Positions 1 through 9,128 of a DNA stretch of 64,000 nt are shown piece after piece. Within the stretch, counting starts at the first letter, position 1. Each line of letters opens with the position of its first letter. A program made the position numbers and the translations under genes. The notes beneath the pieces are model-generated. The model did not search any database. It was not told where the DNA came from and worked only from the letters and a program-made list of their open reading frames with translations. The DNA comes from Lactococcus garvieae subsp. garvieae (lineage in GTDB: Bacteria > Bacillota > Bacilli > Lactobacillales > Streptococcaceae). The stretch covers positions 1,798,001-1,862,000 of the forward strand of contig NZ_CP118950.1 in the NCBI RefSeq assembly GCF_029024465.1, written 5' to 3'.

Positions 1-140
1 TATAACAAAAAAATCAAAAAAACTTTTTAACTGCTACTTCTAGAATCGCAACGCTTCCTTGAACTCTCCTATTTACTTTGACCTATATAGTACTTCCTGA
101 GACTAGAGTGACAATATTAATGCCAAATTCAAAGCAAAAC

Positions 141-170
141 AAAAAATAGACTCCAAAGAATCTATTTTTT
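141..170. terminator. Symmetrical A/T-flanked hairpin, probable bidirectional terminator
   Basis: AAAAAATAGA and TCTATTTTTT form a 10-bp stem around a 10-nt loop, so either strand ends in a U run. The first 260 bases otherwise hold no gene that I can support. Confidence 0.55.
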
Positions 171-212
171 AACTCACGGACTCCAACCGCAATACAGGCT
201 CAGTTTTCATTT

Positions 213-246
213 CCAACAAAAAAACTCATCTACGAAAGATGAGTTA
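213..246 (-). terminator. Intrinsic terminator of tRNA-Pro
   Basis: On the minus strand ACTCATC and GATGAGT form a stem around TTTCGTA, followed by a run of seven T. It lies just downstream of the tRNA-Pro gene. Confidence 0.7.
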
Positions 247-260
247 GGGTTAGTCGGTAA

Positions 261-334
261 TCGGGAAGACAGGATTCGAACCTGCGACACCTTGGTCCCA
301 AACCAAGTACTCTACCAAGCTGAGCTACTTCCCG
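261..334 (-). tRNA. tRNA-Pro(TGG)
   Basis: The 74-nt gene has a CGGGAAG/CTTCCCG acceptor stem, a D-arm, an anticodon stem CTTGG/CCAAG carrying TGG, and a T-arm with GGTTCGAATCC. No CCA is encoded. It is read leftwards with a hairpin terminator behind it. Confidence 0.95.
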
Positions 335-381
335 GAGGTATGAAAATTTTTATAACACTGAGAACTAGTCTTGACTTTTAG

Positions 382-480
382 CAAGAGTACTTGCAGAGTA
401 AATTTGCCAAGCAAATTTCTATCCGCAACCTCAAAGCAATGCTTTGAGCTCTACCAAGCTGAGCTACTTCCCGGAGGTAT
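382..480 (-). repeat. Partial tRNA-Pro duplicate followed by three hairpins
   Basis: Bases 449-480 repeat 310-341 exactly (32 nt covering the 5' end of tRNA-Pro and its upstream flank). On the minus strand this 5' half leads into three separate hairpins: CTCAAAGC/GCTTTGAG (430-448), AAATTTGC/GCAAATTT (401-419) and GCAAG/CTTGC (382-395). No proper T-arm or acceptor 3' strand follows, so it is not a working tRNA. It may be a recombination scar or a small interspersed repeat that captured the tRNA end. Confidence 0.6.
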
Positions 481-499
481 AAAGATTTTTTACAATAAT

Positions 500-518
500 A
501 AAACGGGCAAGCCCGAAT
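500..518 (-). terminator. Short GC-rich hairpin terminator of tRNA-Arg
   Basis: On the minus strand CGGGC and GCCCG pair closely and are followed by TTTTATTATT. It sits directly downstream of tRNA-Arg. Confidence 0.6.
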
Positions 519-527
519 TAATTATTA

Positions 528-601
528 TGCACCCGGCAGGATTCGAACCTGCAACCGCCTGATTCGTAGTCAGGTACTCTATCCAGTTGAGCCACGGGTG
601 C
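528..601 (-). tRNA. tRNA-Arg(ACG)
   Basis: The 74-nt gene has acceptor stem GCACCCG/CGGGTGC, anticodon arm CCTGA-CTACGAA-TCAGG with anticodon ACG, and T-arm GCAGG/CCTGC with GGTTCGAATCC. No CCA is encoded. Confidence 0.95.
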
Positions 602-669
602 GTTTTTTAACTACTTGATTATTATAGCAAATCAACTTTGCGAATGCAAGAATAAACTCATAATTAAAC

Positions 670-697
670 AAAAAAAACCGAAATTATTCAGTTTTTT
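670..697 (-). terminator. Terminator of the ecf operon
   Basis: On the minus strand AAACTGAA pairs with TTCGGTTT and a run of T follows. It closes the ecfA1-ecfA2-ecfT transcript. Confidence 0.65.
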
Positions 698-720
698 CAT
701 TCTAAAAATAAGGACAAGAA

Positions 721-1524
721 TTAACGACTAAAGGCATTCCACGACAGTAAAAGAGCAGCCAATATAAAAATACTCAGTAATAAAATAAAATCATTTTTTG
801 ACCATTTGAGCTGACGATATTTACTGCGTCCATCGCCTCCTTGATAACCTCTTGACTCCATGGCAACTGCTAGATCTTCTGCACGACGGAAGCTCGAAAC
901 AAAGAGCGGAATCAATATCGGAATAATCGAGCGGACTTTTTGCAAGAGATTTCCTTCACCAAAATCCATTCCTCGTGCCTTTTGTGCATTCATAATCATG
1001 GTTGTATCGTCCATCAAGGTTGGAATGAAGCGCAGTGAAATTGAAAGCATAAGTCCTAATTCATGTACAGGTACCTTGATTTTCTTCAAAGGCGCCAAGC
1101 CAGTTTCAATACCATCTGCCAAAGTTAACGGCGGTGTGGTCAATGTGAGCACTGTCGACATAAAGATAATTAACACAAATCGGAAGAAAATATAGAGTGC
1201 GTTTATCAAGCTCTCTGTTGATATCTTCAAGATCCAAAATTGAAAAATAATATGTTCTCCAGGTGTAAAAAGCATCTGAAAAATGACTGTAAATAATATC
1301 AAACCAATCATCGGTCTTAGACCTTTAAGGAAATAAGAAATAGAAATGCCTGATAAAAGTACGCCGGCAAAAGTATAAAGAATTAAGAGTAGATAGCCTA
1401 ACCAGTCATGTGCAAAGAAAATCACGATAACAAAAATAAACATGACTAAAAGTTTGCTGCGAGGGTCTAGACGATGAATCAGCGAATTTCCGGGGATATA
1501 ACGTCCCATGAGCATATTTTGCAT
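721..1524 (-). CDS. ecfT: Energy-coupling factor transporter transmembrane protein EcfT
   Basis: EcfT is the membrane scaffold that links the two ATPases to interchangeable substrate-binding S proteins for vitamins and metals (group II ECF transporters). The 267-residue protein has several hydrophobic segments (about residues 25-75, 90-135, 245-265). It carries both expected cytoplasmic coupling motifs, KARGMDF and MESRGYQ, which contact the ATPases. Length is normal for the family. The start codon lies one base after the ecfA2 stop, so the genes are translationally linked. Which S proteins it serves cannot be seen here. Confidence 0.93.
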   Translation of the reverse strand: MQNMLMGRYIPGNSLIHRLDPRSKLLVMFIFVIVIFFAHDWLGYLLLILYTFAGVLLSGISISYFLKGLRPMIGLILFTVIFQMLFTPGEHIIFQFWILKISTESLINALYIFFRFVLIIFMSTVLTLTTPPLTLADGIETGLAPLKKIKVPVHELGLMLSISLRFIPTLMDDTTMIMNAQKARGMDFGEGNLLQKVRSIIPILIPLFVSSFRRAEDLAVAMESRGYQGGDGRSKYRQLKWSKNDFILLLSIFILAALLLSWNAFSR

Positions 1525-1525
1525 T

Positions 1526-2371
1526 CTACTTTTTCGCCTCCTTCAGCATTTGAATCAACTCTTGACGTTTGATAGGCAAGCGGTCAAAGAGCACACCTCG
1601 TTGCCCTAACTTGACGGCAAATTCCGTTGTTTTAGGTACTCCAAGCTCATGCTGCATCAAAAACTCAACATTTTGAAAAACGTCCTGAGGGGTACCTGAT
1701 GAAATAACACGTCCTTTTTCTAAGAGGTACACCTTGTCTGCATATTCGGCCACATCATCCATATTATGTGTGACCAAAACAACTGTCTGTCCTTCTTGAT
1801 GCAGATGACTAAAGAGCTCCATCATCTCGATGCGGGCTTTGGGATCCAATCCAGCTGTGGGTTCATCAAGAACTAAAACTTTAGGTTCCATTGCTAAAAT
1901 CCCCGCAATGGCAACACGGCGCATTTGTCCACCTGATAATTCAAAAGGTGACTTTTCAAAGTTTTTTTCTGCTAAACCCACAAGCTCGAGTTTTTCCCTT
2001 GCAATTTTAAGCGCCTCTTCTTGCGAGACACCAAAGTTTTGTGGACCAAAAGCAACGTCCTTCAAAACGGTTTCTTCAAAAAGCTGACTTTCCGGAAACT
2101 GGAAAACAACCCCCACTTTTTTACGTGCTGGCTTAATTTCTTTTTGCTTACTGCTGGCCTGAATAACAATATCGTCAATATTGACCTTACCTTCTGTGGG
2201 TTGCAGCAGGCCATTAAGATGTTGTAATAGTGTTGATTTCCCTGAACCTGTATGACCAATAAGGGCAGTATAACTTCCTTCTGCCACCTCTAAATTGATG
2301 TCAAAGAGCGCTCGACTCGCAAAGGGAGTATTCGGTTGGTAAGTGAAATTTACCTTATCAAATTTAATCAT
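1526..2371 (-). CDS. ecfA2: Energy-coupling factor ATPase EcfA2
   Basis: This is one of the two ABC ATPases that drive the ECF vitamin transporter. Its 281 residues show Walker [10 protein letters not shown] near residue 38, the ABC signature LSGGQMRR, Walker [14 protein letters not shown] and the switch histidine in VTHNMDD. The start overlaps the ecfA1 stop by four bases. Assignment as A2 rather than A1 rests on operon order and on the [13 protein letters not shown]-type N-terminus usual for the second paralogue. Confidence 0.92.
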   Translation of the reverse strand: MIKFDKVNFTYQPNTPFASRALFDINLEVAEGSYTALIGHTGSGKSTLLQHLNGLLQPTEGKVNIDDIVIQASSKQKEIKPARKKVGVVFQFPESQLFEETVLKDVAFGPQNFGVSQEEALKIAREKLELVGLAEKNFEKSPFELSGGQMRRVAIAGILAMEPKVLVLDEPTAGLDPKARIEMMELFSHLHQEGQTVVLVTHNMDDVAEYADKVYLLEKGRVISSGTPQDVFQNVEFLMQHELGVPKTTEFAVKLGQRGVLFDRLPIKRQELIQMLKEAKK

Positions 2372-3201
2372 TTTCTCAGTCTTTCTGCTAAGAGTTCTGC
2401 CAGTTCTTCTTCATTTAAATATTTTTCTGGCAAGTTAAAGTCCGCACGTAAATCCTCGGCTAAGTTCGATGTGAAAGGCATGTCTAAACCAATATTAATC
2501 ATATCCTCACCAGAGGCAAAAAGTTCCTCTGGTTTGGCGGATTTGATAATTTTACCTGCACGCATGACCAATACACGATCCGAAAGGGTAGCTTCATCAA
2601 GGTCATGGGTAATCGAGAGCACTGTCAGATTATATTCTGCCTTAATTTCACGGATAACGCGCATGATTTCAGCACGTCCTGTCGGATCAAGCATGGAAGT
2701 TGCCTCATCAAGGATAATAATTTCTGGACGCAATGCGATAATACCTGCAATAGCAACACGCTGTTTTTGTCCACCAGATAATCGTGCAGGTTCCTTGCCT
2801 TTAAACTCAAGCATATTGACTTGTTTCAAAGCCTGATCTACACGCAAAATCATCTCCTCACGGGGAATGCCCTGATTTTCCATTCCAAATGCCACGTCGT
2901 CCTCAACAGTTGCTCCAACAAATTGATTGTCAGGATTTTGGAAAACCATTCCTATTTTTTGACGAAGCGTCCACACGTTCTCCGAACTTAAAATTTGTCC
3001 GTCAATTTTTATATTTCCTGATACATTTTCAAGTAAACCATCAATAGCGCGAGCTGTGGTTGACTTCCCTGAACCATTTTGACCAATGATAGAAACCCAC
3101 TCTCCTGCTTGGACAGCAAAAGATACCCCATCTAAAGTGGGCGCTTCTTGATCTTCTTCATATTTGAAAGTTAGGTTTTCTACTTCGAGGATTTTATTCA
3201 T
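2368..3201 (-). CDS. ecfA1: Energy-coupling factor ATPase EcfA1
   Basis: This is the first ATPase of the ECF module, 277 residues. It has Walker [11 protein letters not shown]-loop VFQNPDNQ, signature LSGGQKQR, Walker [14 protein letters not shown] and a SITHDLDE switch region. It heads the operon ecfA1-ecfA2-ecfT. No Shine-Dalgarno sequence precedes the ATG. Instead a TGG-TATAAT extended -10 box ends seven bases upstream, so the mRNA is predicted to be leaderless or nearly so. Confidence 0.92.
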   Translation of the reverse strand: MNKILEVENLTFKYEEDQEAPTLDGVSFAVQAGEWVSIIGQNGSGKSTTARAIDGLLENVSGNIKIDGQILSSENVWTLRQKIGMVFQNPDNQFVGATVEDDVAFGMENQGIPREEMILRVDQALKQVNMLEFKGKEPARLSGGQKQRVAIAGIIALRPEIIILDEATSMLDPTGRAEIMRVIREIKAEYNLTVLSITHDLDEATLSDRVLVMRAGKIIKSAKPEELFASGEDMINIGLDMPFTSNLAEDLRADFNLPEKYLNEEELAELLAERLRK

Positions 3202-3208
3202 AAAACTA

Positions 3209-3217
3209 ATTATACCA
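3209..3217 (-). promoter_or_regulatory. Extended -10 promoter of ecfA1, predicted leaderless
   Basis: On the minus strand TGG TATAAT is followed by seven bases and then ATG. No good -35 box is seen at 17 bp. The position puts the transcript start at or next to the start codon. Confidence 0.6.
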
Positions 3218-3250
3218 AATGACTTGCATTTTCGCTATCTCTCATTTTTA

Positions 3251-3276
3251 CAAAAAAAGCCCTAATGTCAGGGCTT
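3251..3276 (-). terminator. Terminator of the nrdG/DUF2325-like pair
   Basis: AAGCCCT/AGGGCTT hairpin followed by seven T on the minus strand. The stem uses the last codons of the gene at 3268. Confidence 0.8.
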
Positions 3277-3762
3277 AAACATTTTTGCAAAATCAATTTC
3301 CTCTTCAGAAATTTTAACATCCTTCAGGGCCGATTTTAAGGCAAGATTTTTTGCTTTCTTGGGGAGCTGGTACTTTTCTTCAGGGGCATGCGTAGTAGGG
3401 CTAGCCAACTTTTGTTGTGTACTTTTTTTCTTTGGGACTTTGGGCTTCATTGCTTTTTGGGACAACTTCATTTCCGGAAAGGCAAGCTTAAGCTTTTCAA
3501 TAGTCTTTTCTACACCGAAATTACTGCCTATCCAGAAAGGGGTGTCACTCGCTTTTGCTGCTTCTTTTGCAAATCGTACTGAAGCATGAGCGACATTGAG
3601 GTTCCGAATCATGACAAAGTCAGCTTGCGCCACTAATTGGTCGATTTCAGAACGCTTAGGCTTTTTCTTATCAAAACCAAGAAAGCCAACTTCTACAGCT
3701 GCAAGTCCTTCACGTAAATCATGCCAATAGCCTGACTCACAAATTACTAACACTGTTTTCAT
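3268..3762 (-). CDS. DUF2325-like protein with lysine-rich tail
   Basis: The 164-residue protein starts MKTVLVICESGYW and contains a Rossmann-like alternation with the segment ADFVMIRNLNVAHASVR, which resembles the DUF2325 family (function unknown). Residues from about 100 to 140 are rich in lysine and proline and look disordered. Its start overlaps the nrdG stop by four bases, so it is translated with nrdG. A role beside anaerobic ribonucleotide reduction is possible but only suggested by position. The family match is from pattern recognition and should be checked by profile search. Confidence 0.6.
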   Translation of the reverse strand: MKTVLVICESGYWHDLREGLAAVEVGFLGFDKKKPKRSEIDQLVAQADFVMIRNLNVAHASVRFAKEAAKASDTPFWIGSNFGVEKTIEKLKLAFPEMKLSQKAMKPKVPKKKSTQQKLASPTTHAPEEKYQLPKKAKNLALKSALKDVKISEEEIDFAKMFKP

Positions 3763-4358
3763 ATTAGCTTTTCCTTATGAATTTGTTCTACAGCTGCTTT
3801 ACCGTCATTGAGTTTTTCCCAGATAACTACGCGATGTTCAGCAAGGGATTTTTTCACATCAATAATTCGTTGATTTGAAGACCCTCTAAATTGGAGCAAT
3901 AAATTTTTCTTACTAAGTTTAAAGCGACCGTCAACAAGTATATCAATATTTCGCAACAGCTCAAGTTTAGTTTCATCCTCTTGTAGAAGCTCTTCCCAAG
4001 TATAGCCCGTCCAAGACCAAATGTCCTTTTCAGGAAGTTCTGCACGTATACGTTTGACGAGCGGCAAAGCCACGCCAGTATTGAGGAAAGGCTCGCCACC
4101 AAGTAATGTCAAGCCTTGAACATAAGACTGGCTCAAGTCTGACATGATTCTTTCTTCTAATTCTTTTGTATATGGACTACCGTAACGGAAATTCCAGGTT
4201 GCTTGGTTGTAGCACCCTTCACAGTGGAATTTACAGCCGGATAAGTAAAGCGAGCAACGCACACCTTCACCATCAACAAAATTGAAAGGCTTATAATCTG
4301 AAACATAGCCCTGTTCCAAATCCGAAGCAAGCCACTCTTGTGGTTTGGGATTATTCAT
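3759..4358 (-). CDS. nrdG: Anaerobic ribonucleotide reductase activating protein NrdG
   Basis: NrdG is the radical-SAM activase that creates the glycyl radical on NrdD in anaerobic dNTP synthesis. The 199-residue protein has the iron-sulfur motif C42-x3-C46-x2-C49 (CKFHCEGC) followed by YNQATW, and the LLGGEPFL segment that contacts S-adenosylmethionine. A clear Shine-Dalgarno (AGGAG) precedes the start. It lies near its partner nrdD but is separated from it by an amino acid permease, so the two are not one compact operon here. Confidence 0.95.
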   Translation of the reverse strand: MNNPKPQEWLASDLEQGYVSDYKPFNFVDGEGVRCSLYLSGCKFHCEGCYNQATWNFRYGSPYTKELEERIMSDLSQSYVQGLTLLGGEPFLNTGVALPLVKRIRAELPEKDIWSWTGYTWEELLQEDETKLELLRNIDILVDGRFKLSKKNLLLQFRGSSNQRIIDVKKSLAEHRVVIWEKLNDGKAAVEQIHKEKLI

Positions 4359-4498
4359 CTGTCATTACTCCTATCTCTATTTTATCTAAAATTTCACAGT
4401 TCTTCCTCTTAATCACAATGAGGAGGATAACTTACAGGCAAGCCTGATAAAGCTTGTCGACCTTCATTAATTCCTTTAGAAAAAATGAGGGGCATGTA

Positions 4499-4535
4499 TC
4501 AAAAAAATGAGCAATTTCTTCCGAAACTACTCATT
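4499..4535 (-). terminator. Terminator of the amino acid permease gene
   Basis: On the minus strand AATGAGTAGTTTC pairs (with G-T pairs) with GAAATTGCTCATT around GGAA, then a seven-T run follows. Confidence 0.75.
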
Positions 4536-4550
4536 CTATTATACTACTTT

Positions 4551-5996
4551 TTAGACTAAATCATTTGATTTTTTTTGCTCACGACGCGCAATAAATGGAA
4601 GGAGCATTCCTAAAAGAATCAAGACAACAGGTGTCAAGATGTTCGAAGTCAATTGGAACCACCAAGCAGAAGGATCAGCAGCAAAATCAACTTTCGGTAC
4701 CATACCAAGCACACATGCTACTAAAGTGAACAAGAAACACCAGATACCTGCAAACATCGCTAAGCGTTTTTGCTTGATAAATTTGTACTCAGAAGTAAAG
4801 TGTTTAATCGCACGATTAAGCATGATGAAGGCAAAGAATACCCACATATAGCGCATTGGCATTACGACTGAGTTTAAGTTTGTCAGCCATTTGACCAATT
4901 CGTTCATGTTTCCTATTCCAAGTAAAGGCATCAAAATAACGATACTTACCAAAATTCCTGTCAATACAAAACCATTGATCAATGTTCCTTTGGCAGTTGT
5001 TTTACGTAGCCAAGCTGGAACAAATTGTGGATCTGCATCCGCAAGCAAGATACGCAATGGCGCATCAATTGAAAAGGCAAGCGCAGCAATTTGACCGATA
5101 CCTTGTGTAAAGGCATAAACATACATCAGGCTCTTGCCAATGCCATAGTGTTCGCCAAGCATTTGAAAAGCGGCATAAGCACCATTAGCCATGAGGTCAT
5201 CAGGCAGGTTACCACTTGTAAAGAGCATCCCCATCGCAACGGAGCCAAGAACGGCACAGACACCGACCATAGCAGCAAGCATAAACATTGCTTTTGGAAA
5301 CTCACGTGCAGGATTCTTCATTTGGTTGACATAAGGTGAAATTTTTTCTGCACCACCAACCGCAAAGACCAGCATAGAGATTGTTGTGAAGTAACTGAAG
5401 TCAAATTTAGGGATATATGTGTTGATATTTCCCATATCTGGCGTTGCGATTGCAAAATCTTTTGCAATAAAAGGAACGCTGACAGCCATAACGATAAAGA
5501 GCAAGCTCATAACAAACATTGCTGTTCCTGCGAGTCCCCCAATAACTTTAAGCGTGTTTAAGCCTTTTGTTGCCAGCCAGAGGAAGAGAAGGAAAATAAT
5601 CAATGAAATGATGGCAACCATCGGAACAGACATCAAACTGACAAGCTGTCCATCTCCACGGCCAATCCAACCAAAGGCAATTAAAATAGCTTGAGGTTTT
5701 TGGGCCAGGTAAGGGATATGCACCACCCAATATGTCCAGGCTGCATAGTAGGCAAGACGTTTGGTTGAAGTTTGTTCAACCCACGAACTTACGCCCCCTT
5801 TACTGTCTTTAAAAGTTGAACCTAACTGCCCAACAATAAGTGCGTAAGGTACAAAGTAAAGCGCCAAAATCAAAATCCATGAGGTAACAACTGTGATCCC
5901 TTGCTGGGCGAAGTTATTGACCACATTTCCCATGCCCCAAACCATGTTGAAGGCGATAAATGCGACGGTAAACCATCTAATTTTTTTAGTGTCCAT
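4551..5996 (-). CDS. APC-superfamily amino acid permease (glutamate/GABA antiporter-like)
   Basis: An integral membrane transporter of about 481 residues with roughly twelve hydrophobic segments. The N-terminal stretch FIAFNMVWGMGNVVNNFAQQ and the later GGAEKISPYV fit the APC family branch that includes glutamate:GABA antiporters. I chose ATG 5996 because AAGGAG lies five bases upstream. A longer reading starting at 6020 would place that Shine-Dalgarno inside the gene. Substrate cannot be told from sequence alone. Confidence 0.85.
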   Translation of the reverse strand: MDTKKIRWFTVAFIAFNMVWGMGNVVNNFAQQGITVVTSWILILALYFVPYALIVGQLGSTFKDSKGGVSSWVEQTSTKRLAYYAAWTYWVVHIPYLAQKPQAILIAFGWIGRGDGQLVSLMSVPMVAIISLIIFLLFLWLATKGLNTLKVIGGLAGTAMFVMSLLFIVMAVSVPFIAKDFAIATPDMGNINTYIPKFDFSYFTTISMLVFAVGGAEKISPYVNQMKNPAREFPKAMFMLAAMVGVCAVLGSVAMGMLFTSGNLPDDLMANGAYAAFQMLGEHYGIGKSLMYVYAFTQGIGQIAALAFSIDAPLRILLADADPQFVPAWLRKTTAKGTLINGFVLTGILVSIVILMPLLGIGNMNELVKWLTNLNSVVMPMRYMWVFFAFIMLNRAIKHFTSEYKFIKQKRLAMFAGIWCFLFTLVACVLGMVPKVDFAADPSAWWFQLTSNILTPVVLILLGMLLPFIARREQKKSNDLV

Positions 5997-6207
5997 ATTA
6001 CTCCTTAAATTTTTTATCACTCTGCGGACAAGACAAAGTAATTTTTTACGCGCCTTTTACAAATGTAAAAAAGCGGTTGCATTAAAATTATAAAATAAAA
6101 CTTAAACACTGTCAATCTTATTCTTGAATTTTCACTAAAATTTTAAAATTATTCCTGCTTCTTTACCTTCTCATAAAAAAAGCGAATCCTAAGATCCACT
6201 TTTCCCT

Positions 6208-8463
6208 TTATTTTACAAACTTACTCTTTGCATGATCTACAGCTTCGCTGTCAATACTCTCACCATCTTCAAGAACACCTACAGAGCCATTCATATGTTT
6301 CACACGCGCTGATATTTCTTTATGGCGCCCATGAACCATTGGTCGAGCTTGTGGGTTACCGAGGTAACCACATGTGCGTTTTACCACGTCACATGTTTGG
6401 GGGTTAGCATTGTCACATTGGGGACATTTAAAGCCACGCTCAGTCGCAGTAAAGTCCCCTTCAAAACCACACTCATAACAATGGTCAATTGGGGCATTTG
6501 TTCCCAGATAACCAATGCGATCATAAGCAAAGTCCCAAACGGCTTCCAATGCACGAGGATTTTGTTGAATCATTGGATATTCCGCATAGTGGATAAAACC
6601 ACCATTGGCATAAACAGGATAATCTTTTTCAAACTCCAATTTTTCAAATGGAGTTGGATTTTTACGCACATCATAATGGAAGCTGTTTGTATAGTAATCT
6701 TTGTCAGTGATATCCGCAACGGAACCAAATTTCTCTTTATCCATACGACAGAAACGGTCTGTCAGACTTTCACTTGGTGTAGAGTAAACGGAGAAATGAT
6801 AGCCGGTTTCTTTGCTCCAGTCTTTACAATCTTGGTTCATGCGTTTTACTATTTCCAAAGTAAAGTCTTTTGCTTCCTTGTTATTTTCCCAAGTTGGTCC
6901 ATAGAAACTTGTTGCAACTTCATAAAGGCCGATATAGCCAAGAGAAACTGTCGCACGTTCATTTTTATAAAGCTCATCGACTGAATCTTCAGCTTTCAAA
7001 CGCCCCAAGGCCCCGTTCATAAAGAGAATAGGCGCATTTTTGGGTTGTGCTTCTTTTGTACGGTTAACACGGTAAACCAAAGCATCCTTAGCAATGGCAA
7101 TGCGTTCATTAAAGATTTCCCAGAACTTTTCTTTATCTCCTGCCGCTTCAAGTGCAATACGTGGAAGATTTACCGTTACAACTCCAAGGTTATTACGACC
7201 GGCAGTGACTTCATTGCCCTTTTCATCTTTCCATCCATGAAGGAAACTACGGCATCCCATGCTTGCTTTAAATGAACCTGTTAACTCGACAATCTTGTCA
7301 TAAGACAAGATATCTGGATACATACGCTTTGTGGCACATTCTAGTGCCAAGTTTTTAATGTCATAGTTTGGCGTACCCACTTCGAGATTTAAACCACGCT
7401 TCAAGGTGAAAATTAATTTAGGGAAAATAGCTGTACGATGCTCTTTTCCTAAACCTCCAATACGGACTTTCAGGATAGCTTTTTGGATTTCACGTGCATA
7501 CCAATCTTCTCCTAAGCCAAAACCAACGGTAACAAAAGGCGTTTGACCATTTGAAGTAAAAAGCGTATTGATTTCATATTCCAAAGATTGCATCGCATCA
7601 TAGATGTCTTTTTTAGTTTTTGCTTGAGCATAGGCTTCGCGTTTTTCCGGTTGTTCAATCCACTCTTCCGCATCTTTTAAATGCTTCGCATAGTTCAATT
7701 TTGCATAGGGTGCTAAAATTTCATCAGCGCGGTCAAATGAACAGCCGCCGTATTGTGAGCTGGCCACATTGGCAATAATTTGTGAAGCTTGAGCGGTCGC
7801 TGTTTGAATAGACTTAGGTGAATCTACTTGTGCGTTCCCTAATTTAAAGCCGTTCTCAAACATATTTTTAAAGTCAATCAAACAACAATTTGACATCGTT
7901 GTGAAGGGAGAATAATCTAAGTCATGGTAATGAATTTCCCCTTTTTGGTGGGCATTCGCTACATGAGGAGGAAGCATTTTTAAACCAATGGCTTTAGAAA
8001 CAGCACCTGCAGTTAAATCACGTTGTGTATTGAAAACATCGCTGTCCTTGTTTGCATTCTCATTGACAACTGTTTGATCTTTATTGATCAGTTTTTCGAT
8101 GGTGAAGTTAATGTCTGTTGCCTTGCTTCTCTCAAGGTCACGCTGTGTCCGATAAGTTGTATACACTTCCGCCCACTTCGTTTCACCAAGTTCCATCAAT
8201 AAATGTTCTACAATACTTTGAATTTCATAAATCTTAACATTATCCGTAAAACGTGTGAATATTTCACGCACGACCCGATCACAAATTTCTGCGATACGGT
8301 TCTCTGAAGCTGGAGGTACTATTTCGTCCCCAGCTTTTTGCAATGCCTCAAAAATTTTGCTACTGTCAAACTTTACGGAGCGACCATCACGCTTAATCAC
8401 ACTGATTTCTTGATCAGTTACGACGGTGGTTTCCTCAACCATTCTCATTCTTTGTTCCCCCAT
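6208..8463 (-). CDS. nrdD: Anaerobic (class III) ribonucleoside-triphosphate reductase NrdD
   Basis: NrdD reduces ribonucleoside triphosphates to deoxy forms under anaerobiosis. The 751-residue protein has an N-terminal ATP-cone (about residues 20-110, starting VIKRDGRSVKFDSSK), the large glycyl-radical barrel, a C-terminal zinc site made of CYECGFEG and CPQCD cysteines, and the radical glycine in RTCGYLGNP near the C-terminus. AAGGA precedes the ATG. Two NrdR operators lie immediately upstream, so repression by NrdR is expected. Confidence 0.96.
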   Translation of the reverse strand: MGEQRMRMVEETTVVTDQEISVIKRDGRSVKFDSSKIFEALQKAGDEIVPPASENRIAEICDRVVREIFTRFTDNVKIYEIQSIVEHLLMELGETKWAEVYTTYRTQRDLERSKATDINFTIEKLINKDQTVVNENANKDSDVFNTQRDLTAGAVSKAIGLKMLPPHVANAHQKGEIHYHDLDYSPFTTMSNCCLIDFKNMFENGFKLGNAQVDSPKSIQTATAQASQIIANVASSQYGGCSFDRADEILAPYAKLNYAKHLKDAEEWIEQPEKREAYAQAKTKKDIYDAMQSLEYEINTLFTSNGQTPFVTVGFGLGEDWYAREIQKAILKVRIGGLGKEHRTAIFPKLIFTLKRGLNLEVGTPNYDIKNLALECATKRMYPDILSYDKIVELTGSFKASMGCRSFLHGWKDEKGNEVTAGRNNLGVVTVNLPRIALEAAGDKEKFWEIFNERIAIAKDALVYRVNRTKEAQPKNAPILFMNGALGRLKAEDSVDELYKNERATVSLGYIGLYEVATSFYGPTWENNKEAKDFTLEIVKRMNQDCKDWSKETGYHFSVYSTPSESLTDRFCRMDKEKFGSVADITDKDYYTNSFHYDVRKNPTPFEKLEFEKDYPVYANGGFIHYAEYPMIQQNPRALEAVWDFAYDRIGYLGTNAPIDHCYECGFEGDFTATERGFKCPQCDNANPQTCDVVKRTCGYLGNPQARPMVHGRHKEISARVKHMNGSVGVLEDGESIDSEAVDHAKSKFVK

Positions 8464-8511
8464 TTTTATAATTCCTTGTGCTTCTATTCTACCAAATAAA
8501 AAATTCTTTTT

Positions 8512-8527
8512 CCACTATATCTAGTAT
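8512..8527. promoter_or_regulatory. NrdR box 1 upstream of nrdD
   Basis: CCACTATATCTAGTAT matches the NrdR consensus acaCwAtATaTwGtgt at the conserved positions. It lies exactly 42 bp (four helical turns) from the second box, the spacing expected for cooperative NrdR binding. Confidence 0.75.
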
Positions 8528-8553
8528 CATTTTTTATGAAAACAAAAGAAAGC

Positions 8554-8569
8554 ACACTATATATAGTGT
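8554..8569. promoter_or_regulatory. NrdR box 2 upstream of nrdD
   Basis: ACACTATATATAGTGT is a perfect palindrome and a full match to the NrdR box consensus. Together with box 1 it controls nrdD, about 90 bp from its start codon. Confidence 0.88.
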
Positions 8570-8581
8570 TGAGGGCAAAAA

Positions 8582-8612
8582 CAAAAAAAGAGCTATTTTT
8601 GCTCTTTTTTAG
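8582..8612 (-). terminator. Terminator of pncA
   Basis: AAAAAAGAGC/GCTCTTTTTT stem around AAAAATA with a T run on the minus strand. It overlaps the pncA stop codon and separates it from nrdD's regulatory region. Confidence 0.8.
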
Positions 8613-9121
8613 TCATTAATCACATTAATTTGACAAGATTTCATTGTTTCTAAAGCTGCACGATGACTTTCTGGAGTTACACCTGTACAACATGAAGCAT
8701 CAACAGAAATTTTCACTTCTGGAGCAAATGACTTAATCAACAAAGCATTTGAAACCACACATATATCTGTACAAATACCAATGAGTTCCACTTGATCCAC
8801 GTTCTCGTTGCGGATATATTCTGCAAGCTCTACCGAACCAAAGATATTTTTTTCGAACACACGTTGAAAACCAACTTGAGCTTCCTTATGTATTTCCCAA
8901 CCCGGAGTCCCTTTTTGACAGTGAATCACTGGCAAGTTTTGACCTTCTTGAGTTGTCAAATAATCTTCAAAATGTGTATCCTGTGTGGCCAGTCGTTCAT
9001 TTTCGGCGTAAGTTGCCAACTTCTCGATAACCTTTGGAACAATAGCTTGCGCTTCTTTTGTACCCAAAGAACCATCTATAAAATCATTTTGAAAGTCAAT
9101 CAATACCAGTAATTTTTTCAT
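8609..9121 (-). CDS. pncA: Nicotinamidase/isochorismatase-family cysteine hydrolase
   Basis: The product (170 residues from ATG 9121) fits the cysteine hydrolase family that includes nicotinamidase, which turns nicotinamide into nicotinate for NAD salvage. The catalytic triad is visible: Asp in LIDFQNDF, Lys in CQKGTPG and Cys in GICTDICVVSNALL. I prefer ATG 9121 because promoter and att geometry point to it. The upstream GTG at 9139 has no usable ribosome site. The 14-kb element at 9113-23294 is inserted at this start codon and supplies the present promoter. The symbol is likely but other amidases of the family are possible. Confidence 0.8.
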   Translation of the reverse strand: MKKLLVLIDFQNDFIDGSLGTKEAQAIVPKVIEKLATYAENERLATQDTHFEDYLTTQEGQNLPVIHCQKGTPGWEIHKEAQVGFQRVFEKNIFGSVELAEYIRNENVDQVELIGICTDICVVSNALLIKSFAPEVKISVDASCCTGVTPESHRAALETMKSCQINVIND

Positions 9122-9128
9122 AAGCAAA
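9113..9128. other. Attachment site at pncA end (attL)
   Basis: The core TTTTTTCATAAGCAAA covers the ATG and first codons of pncA plus six upstream bases. Homology continues as C/T-TATA-C/G-CA, giving 22 of 24 matches with the right end. Confidence 0.82.

Noticed and set aside
371-562. 63-codon ORF over the tRNA region
   Set aside because: It runs through the tRNA-Pro copy and tRNA-Arg antisense.
2336-2836. 166-codon ORF opposite ecfA1
   Set aside because: Serine-rich antisense shadow of an ABC ATPase.
6322-6984. 220-codon ORF opposite nrdD
   Set aside because: It is the reverse strand of a clear enzyme gene with strong coding signs. Cysteine/threonine/isoleucine-rich shadow.
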